Of a stretch of 64,000 nt of DNA, positions 60,341 to 64,000 are shown piece after piece; the first letter of the stretch is position 1, and each line of letters starts with the position of its first letter. The DNA is from Lachnospiraceae bacterium M18-1 (GTDB lineage Bacteria; Bacillota; Clostridia; Lachnospirales; Lachnospiraceae). The position numbers and the translations under genes are program-made. Location: contig KE159609.1 of NCBI GenBank assembly GCA_000403295.2, positions 252,142 through 316,141 of the forward strand. Reading direction: 5' to 3'. The notes under the pieces were generated by a model. The model had not been told where the DNA came from, searched no databases, and saw nothing but the letters and a program-made list of their open reading frames with translations.

Positions 60341-61306
60341 ATGCCTTATGCAATCCTGCGTTTCCAGAAACGAAAAGCGGGCGGCGTTGCGGCTTGTGAA
60401 CGCCACAACGAGCGGAAGAAAGAAGCCTACAAAAGCAACCCAGATATAGATATGGAACGCTCTAAAAACAATTACCATCTCATAGCACCACCAAAGTACA
60501 CCTACAAGAAAGAGATTAACCGCATGGTAGCCGAAGCGGGGTGCAGGACAAGGAAAGACAGCGTGATGATGGTGGAAACGCTCATCACAGCTTCACCAGA
60601 ATTTATGAACCAGTTACCGCCCGAAGAACAAAAAGCGTATTTCCAGACGGCTCTTGACTTCATTTCGGAGCGTGTTGGAAAGCAGAATATCCTCTCCGCT
60701 GTCGTCCATATGGACGAGAGAACGCCCCATATGCACCTCTGCTTTGTGCCGATTACGCCAGACAATAAGCTGTCAGCGAAAGCTATCTTAGGCAACCAGA
60801 AATCATTATCCGAGTGGCAGACCGCCTACCATGAGCGGATGTCCTCACGGTGGAATCAGCTTGAACGGGGGCAGTCCTCAATGGAAACCAAGCGGAAACA
60901 CGTCCCCACATGGCTCTATAAATTAGGCGGCAGGCTTGATAAACAGTATGAAGAAATCGTGTCTGCCCTATCCGACATCAACGCCTTTAACGCAGGGAAG
61001 AAAAGGGATAAAGCGTTAGATTTACTCTCTGCATGGCTGCCAGACGTGGAGAAATTCTCTAAGGAAATCGGGAAACAGCAGGCGTATATCGACAGTTTGA
61101 AAGAGAGAATTGGGCAGGAATCAGACTATGCGGGGCGTATGCGTGATGAAAAGTACGAGCAGGAACTAAAGGTGCAGAAAGCGAATCAGAAGATATTTGA
61201 ATTGCAGAGAACCAACGAGCAGATGGGGCGGCTGCTGTCAAAAATACCGCCCGAAGTGTTGGAAGAATTGCAGAAAAATCATAGAAGCAGAGCGAAAGAA
61301 AGGTAG
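60341..61306 (+). CDS. MobV-family (Pre/Mob) relaxase
   Basis: Nicks oriT and leads the strand during mobilization. The 321-residue protein starts M-P-Y-A-I-L-R-F-Q-K and has the metal-binding three-His motif in V-V-H-M-D-E-R-T-P-H-M-H-L (residues about 123-135), as in Mob_Pre (MOBV) relaxases. The N-terminal R-H-N-E-R-K and C-terminal coiled coil (A-Y-I-D-S-L-K-E-R-I-G) also fit. Start ATG 60341 with AAAGGAGG; the longer frame upstream runs through the repeats. No coupling protein is in element B, so it would rely on another system. Confidence 0.88.
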   Translation: MPYAILRFQKRKAGGVAACERHNERKKEAYKSNPDIDMERSKNNYHLIAPPKYTYKKEINRMVAEAGCRTRKDSVMMVETLITASPEFMNQLPPEEQKAYFQTALDFISERVGKQNILSAVVHMDERTPHMHLCFVPITPDNKLSAKAILGNQKSLSEWQTAYHERMSSRWNQLERGQSSMETKRKHVPTWLYKLGGRLDKQYEEIVSALSDINAFNAGKKRDKALDLLSAWLPDVEKFSKEIGKQQAYIDSLKERIGQESDYAGRMRDEKYEQELKVQKANQKIFELQRTNEQMGRLLSKIPPEVLEELQKNHRSRAKER

Positions 61307-61314
61307 ATATGTGA

Positions 61315-62169
61315 ATGAAGAAACAGGATTTTAAGGTGTTAAAGACCAAAGACTTGTACCCGTTCCCCGACAATCCGTTTCATGTGGCAGAAGATGAAAC
61401 ACTGTCAGAGTTAGCGGAAAGCATCAAGGAATTTGGCATTGTCACGCCGATAATCACACGCCCGAAAGAGGACGGGGACGGTTATGAAGTGATTGCAGGA
61501 CAGCGGCGTGTCCGTGCTTCTGAACTTGCAGGGATAAATACCGTGCCTGCGTTTGTCCTGCCCTTAGACCGTGACCGAGCCATCATCACCCTTGTAGACA
61601 GCAATTTGCAGCGTGAGAATATCCTGCCATCGGAGCGGGCGTTTGCTTACAAGATGAAATCCGAAGCCATGAAGCGGCAGGGTTTCCGCACAGACTTAAC
61701 CTCGTCACAAGTTGTGACGAAGTTGCGGACGGACGACAAGGTGGCACAGGGCTTCGGCGTGGGCAGGATGACCGTGCAGCGTTTTATCCGCCTGACGGAA
61801 CTGATACCGCCGATTTTGCAGATGGTGGACGAGGGGAAAATCGCCCTCACGCCTGCGGTGGAACTGTCCTTCTTGAAGAAAGACGAGCAGGAAAACCTCT
61901 TTGCCACGATGGAGAGCGAAGAAGCAACGCCCTCACTCTCACAGGCACAGCGGATGAAACAGTTAAGCCAGAGCGGGCGGCTTGACATGGATACGATATT
62001 TGCGATTATGACGGAGGAAAAGGGCAACCAGAAAGAAACCTTGAAAATCAACACAAGCAAGCTGAAAAAATACTTTCCGAAGAACACAACGCCGAAGCAG
62101 ATGGAGGAAACCATCATCAAACTTTTGGAGCGTGAGTTGCAGAGGAAACGCAACCGTGACAGCCGCTAA
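61315..62169 (+). CDS. ParB-family protein without a ParA partner
   Basis: A 284-residue ParB-type protein with V-I-A-G-Q-R-R-V-R-A-S-E-L-A-G (here G-Q-R-R in place of G-H-R-R), S-N-L-Q-R-E-N-I-L-P-S-E and an HTH (F-G-V-G-R-M-T-V-Q-R-F-I-R-L). It is related to but distinct from the ParB at 11183. Start ATG 61315, eight bases after the relaxase stop. Without ParA it may act as a regulator of the element or use a host factor. Confidence 0.85.
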   Translation: MKKQDFKVLKTKDLYPFPDNPFHVAEDETLSELAESIKEFGIVTPIITRPKEDGDGYEVIAGQRRVRASELAGINTVPAFVLPLDRDRAIITLVDSNLQRENILPSERAFAYKMKSEAMKRQGFRTDLTSSQVVTKLRTDDKVAQGFGVGRMTVQRFIRLTELIPPILQMVDEGKIALTPAVELSFLKKDEQENLFATMESEEATPSLSQAQRMKQLSQSGRLDMDTIFAIMTEEKGNQKETLKINTSKLKKYFPKNTTPKQMEETIIKLLERELQRKRNRDSR

Positions 62170-62214
62170 TCTTCTTTTTTCGGGAAGTAAATACAGAGAG
62201 TTGAGGTATGGAGA

Positions 62215-62445
62215 ATGAGAGAAATCCAGTATGAAATCGTAAAGGAAATCGCAGTATTGTCTACGGGCGACAGTGGCTACACAAAGGAAATCAATCTCAT
62301 TTCATGGAATGGGAAAGAGCCGAAGTATGACATCCGCAGCTTTTCCCCGAACCGTGAAAAGTGCGGCAAGGGAATCACGCTGAACGCTGATGAAGCGGCG
62401 GCACTCCTTAAAGCATTACAGAAAGAATTAAACAGCGAGGATTAA
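62215..62445 (+). CDS. YdbC/PC4-like single-stranded DNA-binding protein
   Basis: A 76-residue protein with the YdbC pattern: E-I-V-K-E-I-A-V-L-S-T-G-D-S-G-Y-T-K-E-I-N-L-I-S-W-N-G, then P-K-Y-D-I-R-S-F-S-P and a final helix. These small proteins have a PC4-like fold that binds single-stranded DNA. Start ATG 62215 with GAGG. It could protect transferred or replicating single strands. Its stop overlaps the next start (TAATG). Confidence 0.75.
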   Translation: MREIQYEIVKEIAVLSTGDSGYTKEINLISWNGKEPKYDIRSFSPNREKCGKGITLNADEAAALLKALQKELNSED

Positions 62446-62708
62446 TGGTATCTGATTGGCAGGGCGGGGACATTTCCAAACTCTTCCCTGCCCTGTCTGG
62501 AAAGGAAGATTTAAGTATGGGCGAGGATAAGAAAGCAGATAAAAAGAGAAAGCGTATCGTGCCAAAAGCACCAGTGCAGATGATAATCAGCCGTGAATAT
62601 GTCGGCACACAGACCGTTACAGAAGCGTTTGTCCCGATTATCTCCGAGGATATTCGGAAGAAGATTGCCGAGGGCGACACCTTCGACAATGAGGGGCTGT
62701 CCGCTTAG
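62445..62708 (+). CDS. Conserved small element protein
   Basis: An 87-residue protein, start ATG 62445 coupled to the previous stop. Residues 9-18 read D-I-S-K-L-F-P-A-L-S, a short motif I associate with this family, then a Lys-rich linker and V-Q-M-I-I-S-R-E-Y-V-G-T-Q-T-V-T-E-A-F. I know it only as a protein that sits before the recombinase in Tn4451-like elements. An alternative start at ATG 62517 would drop the motif. Function unknown. Confidence 0.6.
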   Translation: MVSDWQGGDISKLFPALSGKEDLSMGEDKKADKKRKRIVPKAPVQMIISREYVGTQTVTEAFVPIISEDIRKKIAEGDTFDNEGLSA

Positions 62709-62762
62709 AATGTACGCAATGGGACATGAAAACAGATAGGACAGATACGGAGGTTTTACAGT

Positions 62763-62969
62763 ATGGCAGGAATCAAAGAAGAAAAGAAAATCTATTTAGT
62801 CGGCATTTATTGCCGCTTATCTAAAGACGATGGTACGGATAACGAGAGTGCGAGCATTGCGACACAGAAATCCATCCTCACGGATTATGTGAAAAAGCAG
62901 GGATGGCACATAGCAAAAACGTATGTGGACGATGGTTATTCTGGTACAAATTTTGTTGAGGTAAGATAA
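62763..62969 (+). pseudogene. Serine recombinase of element B, truncated after the N-terminal part
   Basis: Only the first 65 or so residues remain: I-Y-C-R-L-S-K-D-D with the catalytic Ser in R-L-S, S-I-A-T-Q-K-S-I-L and D-D-G-Y-S-G-T-N-F. After N-F the family would continue N-R-P; here it breaks into V-E-V-R and a stop at 62969, where the hairpin of element C begins. The start is ATG 62763 with GGAGG. Element B has thus lost its own recombinase, and moving it would need another enzyme. Confidence 0.88.
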
Positions 62970-63009
62970 CGATACCTTTTTTGCAGAGGGTGTTATCTTA
63001 CCTCTTTTT
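62958..63009. terminator. Perfect 13-bp inverted repeat at the end of element C
   Basis: GAGGTAAGATAAC (62958-62970) and GTTATCTTACCTC (62992-63004), 21-base loop, followed by TTTTTG on the plus strand. On the minus strand it follows the recombinase stop by 14 bases. It can act as a terminator for the recombinase and may also be the element's end. Confidence 0.75.
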
Positions 63010-63017
63010 GATGTATG

Positions 63018-64000
63018 TTAGATAGCATAACTCTTTACGTCGGCTCCTATCTGTCTGAAATAGGAGATACTTTCAGTAGGCTTGTCGCCTGTATCAACTC
63101 TGCCGACAAAGCTATAAAAGATTTCGATTTTGCGGGTGTTCGTTTCCTTATCCAGTTCGTGAATAAGAATACGGTCAATAAATTCATGGACGTTTTCGTA
63201 GGTCAGTTCTTCAATCGCTGTGTATCTGCGTACCAGTGCGACAAACCTTTTTACGTCCGCGCTGCGCTCGGTGGCGTTGTCGATTTCCTGTGACAGCTCC
63301 GCAATCCTCCGGGTCAGCGTCTTTTTTTCTTCATCATAGCCGGAAGTCAGAAAAGCAAATTGTTCATCTGAAAGTTTCCCTAAAGCGTTGTCCTCGTAGA
63401 GCTTGCGGAATAAGATGTTCAGCTCGTTAATACGGTTCTGCGCCTTGTCAAGTTCTTTCCGCTGCTGTGTCAGCGTCTTTTGTACTGCCTTTGCGCTGCA
63501 CTCGTTGGCGGTTTCGATAAACTCCTGTTCATGCTCTTTCACATAAGACGTTACTCGCTGCAAGTCTGCAAGGACAAGTTCTTTCAATACGCTTTTGCGG
63601 ATATAATGCGTAGTGCAGAGCATATCATTTCTTGCCCGGTTGCGGTAGTTGCCGCAAGTGTAGGCGTGTTTCCGTTCAAGCGTCCCGGCTCCGCGTACTG
63701 CATACATTTTGTAGCCGCAGTCCCCACAAAAGAGCAGCCCGGAAAACAGGTCAATTTCATCAACCTTTGTCGGGCGTTGCCGGGTGGCAATCCGCTTCTG
63801 TGCAAGTTCAAAGGTTTCTTCATCAATCAAAGGTTCGTGAGTGTTGGGGAAGAAATACCTTTTTTCCTCCGGGTTCTTTTTCGTCTTTTTCGACTTATAA
63901 GATACCTTGTAGGTTTTCCCGGTTATGGTATGCCCTAAATACTCTTTCCTTGTCAGAATGTCGTACAGTGTCTTATCCGGCCAGTTGTACCATGCGTTGA
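63018..64000 (-). CDS. Large serine recombinase of element C (partial, 5' end beyond the window)
   Basis: The last 327 residues of a TndX/TnpX-type large serine recombinase. The frame enters at the window edge with W-Y-N-W-P-D-K-T-L-Y-D-I-L-T-R-K-E-Y-L-G-H-T, the recombinase domain, continues with a zinc ribbon (F-C-G-D-C-G-Y-K-M ... Y-T-C-G-N-Y), a coiled coil (about 63250-63500) and a DUF4368-type tail (F-I-D-R-I-L-I-H-E-L-D ... I-E-I-F-Y-S-F-V-G). The catalytic N-terminus is not in the window. It probably carried out the insertion of element C. Confidence 0.9.
   Translation of the reverse strand, partial: NAWYNWPDKTLYDILTRKEYLGHTITGKTYKVSYKSKKTKKNPEEKRYFFPNTHEPLIDEETFELAQKRIATRQRPTKVDEIDLFSGLLFCGDCGYKMYAVRGAGTLERKHAYTCGNYRNRARNDMLCTTHYIRKSVLKELVLADLQRVTSYVKEHEQEFIETANECSAKAVQKTLTQQRKELDKAQNRINELNILFRKLYEDNALGKLSDEQFAFLTSGYDEEKKTLTRRIAELSQEIDNATERSADVKRFVALVRRYTAIEELTYENVHEFIDRILIHELDKETNTRKIEIFYSFVGRVDTGDKPTESISYFRQIGADVKSYAI

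Larger units (their letters stand above)
53621..62957. mobile_element. Element B: tet(O) mobilizable element, interrupted
   Basis: About 9.3 kb with TnpV at the left end and a serine recombinase at the right end, the layout of Tn4451-type mobilizable elements. It carries tet(O), small sigma-like genes, a RepA-like ATPase, a MobV relaxase and a ParB. The left junction lies in the helicase gene of element A. The right side is lost where the recombinase gene is cut by element C. Exact ends cannot be fixed; G-A is present at the left junction, the dinucleotide often used by TndX/TnpX recombinases. Confidence 0.75.
62958..64000. mobile_element. Element C, left end only
   Basis: Sequence from the hairpin at 62958 to the window end does not belong to element B: it carries the 3' part of a different serine recombinase on the opposite strand. 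Its insertion cut the recombinase gene of B. The other end, cargo and full recombinase lie beyond the window. Confidence 0.7.

Overview
The window reads as an integrated mobile-element array from a low-to-mid GC anaerobic Firmicute, most likely a gut Clostridia/Lachnospiraceae. Gene families (PcfB, Maff2, PrgI, DUF4315/DUF4366, TopB and a very large helicase-methylase) are those of Tn1549-like conjugative elements. Strong AGGAGG ribosome binding sites, frequent TTG/GTG starts and dense gene packing fit the same group. I see no rRNA, tRNA or ordinary housekeeping operon.

Layout. (1) About 1-9500 is the right end of one integrative element: RecD2-like helicase, CHC2 primase, ParM/ParR-type partition, regulators, a sigma-like pair, a small Xis-like protein, a ribbon-helix-helix protein and a tyrosine integrase. 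(2) About 9.6-53.6 kb is a second, Tn1549-like conjugative element (called A here). It has ParA-ParB-RepA with nine iterons inside the rep gene, a regulatory and cargo block (sigma-like proteins, flavodoxin, cupin), a 2055-residue SpaA/Cna-B wall adhesin, the type IV secretion genes (PcfB, VirD4, Maff2, VirB6, PrgI, VirB4), two DNA methyltransferases, a sortase B, an NlpC/P60-3D hydrolase, TopB and the giant helicase. A 2314-bp group II intron splits VirB4 exactly between Walker A and Walker B. (3) At about 53621 the helicase is cut by a third element (B), a mobilizable unit carrying tet(O), a MobV relaxase, a ParB, a RepA-like ATPase and several sigma-like genes. (4) B's own serine recombinase is cut at about 62957 by a fourth element (C), of which only a hairpin end and the 3' part of a large serine recombinase on the minus strand are visible. 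The array is thus tandem (1 next to A) and nested (intron in A, B in A, C in B).

How it works together. Element A can in principle replicate and partition as a circle (RepA iterons, ParAB), build a Gram-positive type IV secretion channel (VirB4/VirB6/PrgI/VirD4 plus the wall hydrolase) and anchor an adhesin with its own sortase. No relaxase of A is visible, and the helicase is truncated, so self-transfer of A is doubtful. VirB4 depends on intron splicing. B has its own relaxase and could be mobilized by a resident secretion system; tet(O) has a consensus promoter and an attenuator leader.

The most interesting signals are: nine copies of a 25-bp palindrome scattered across element A next to regulators and transfer genes; a TnpV-like gene embedded in another frame of the helicase gene with its own ribosome binding site; 23-bp iterons whose period makes them encode a 23-residue repeat; two genes that seem to start at ATA codons; a cytosine methyltransferase whose middle reads better in another frame; and a long inverted-repeat region between the ATPase and relaxase of B.
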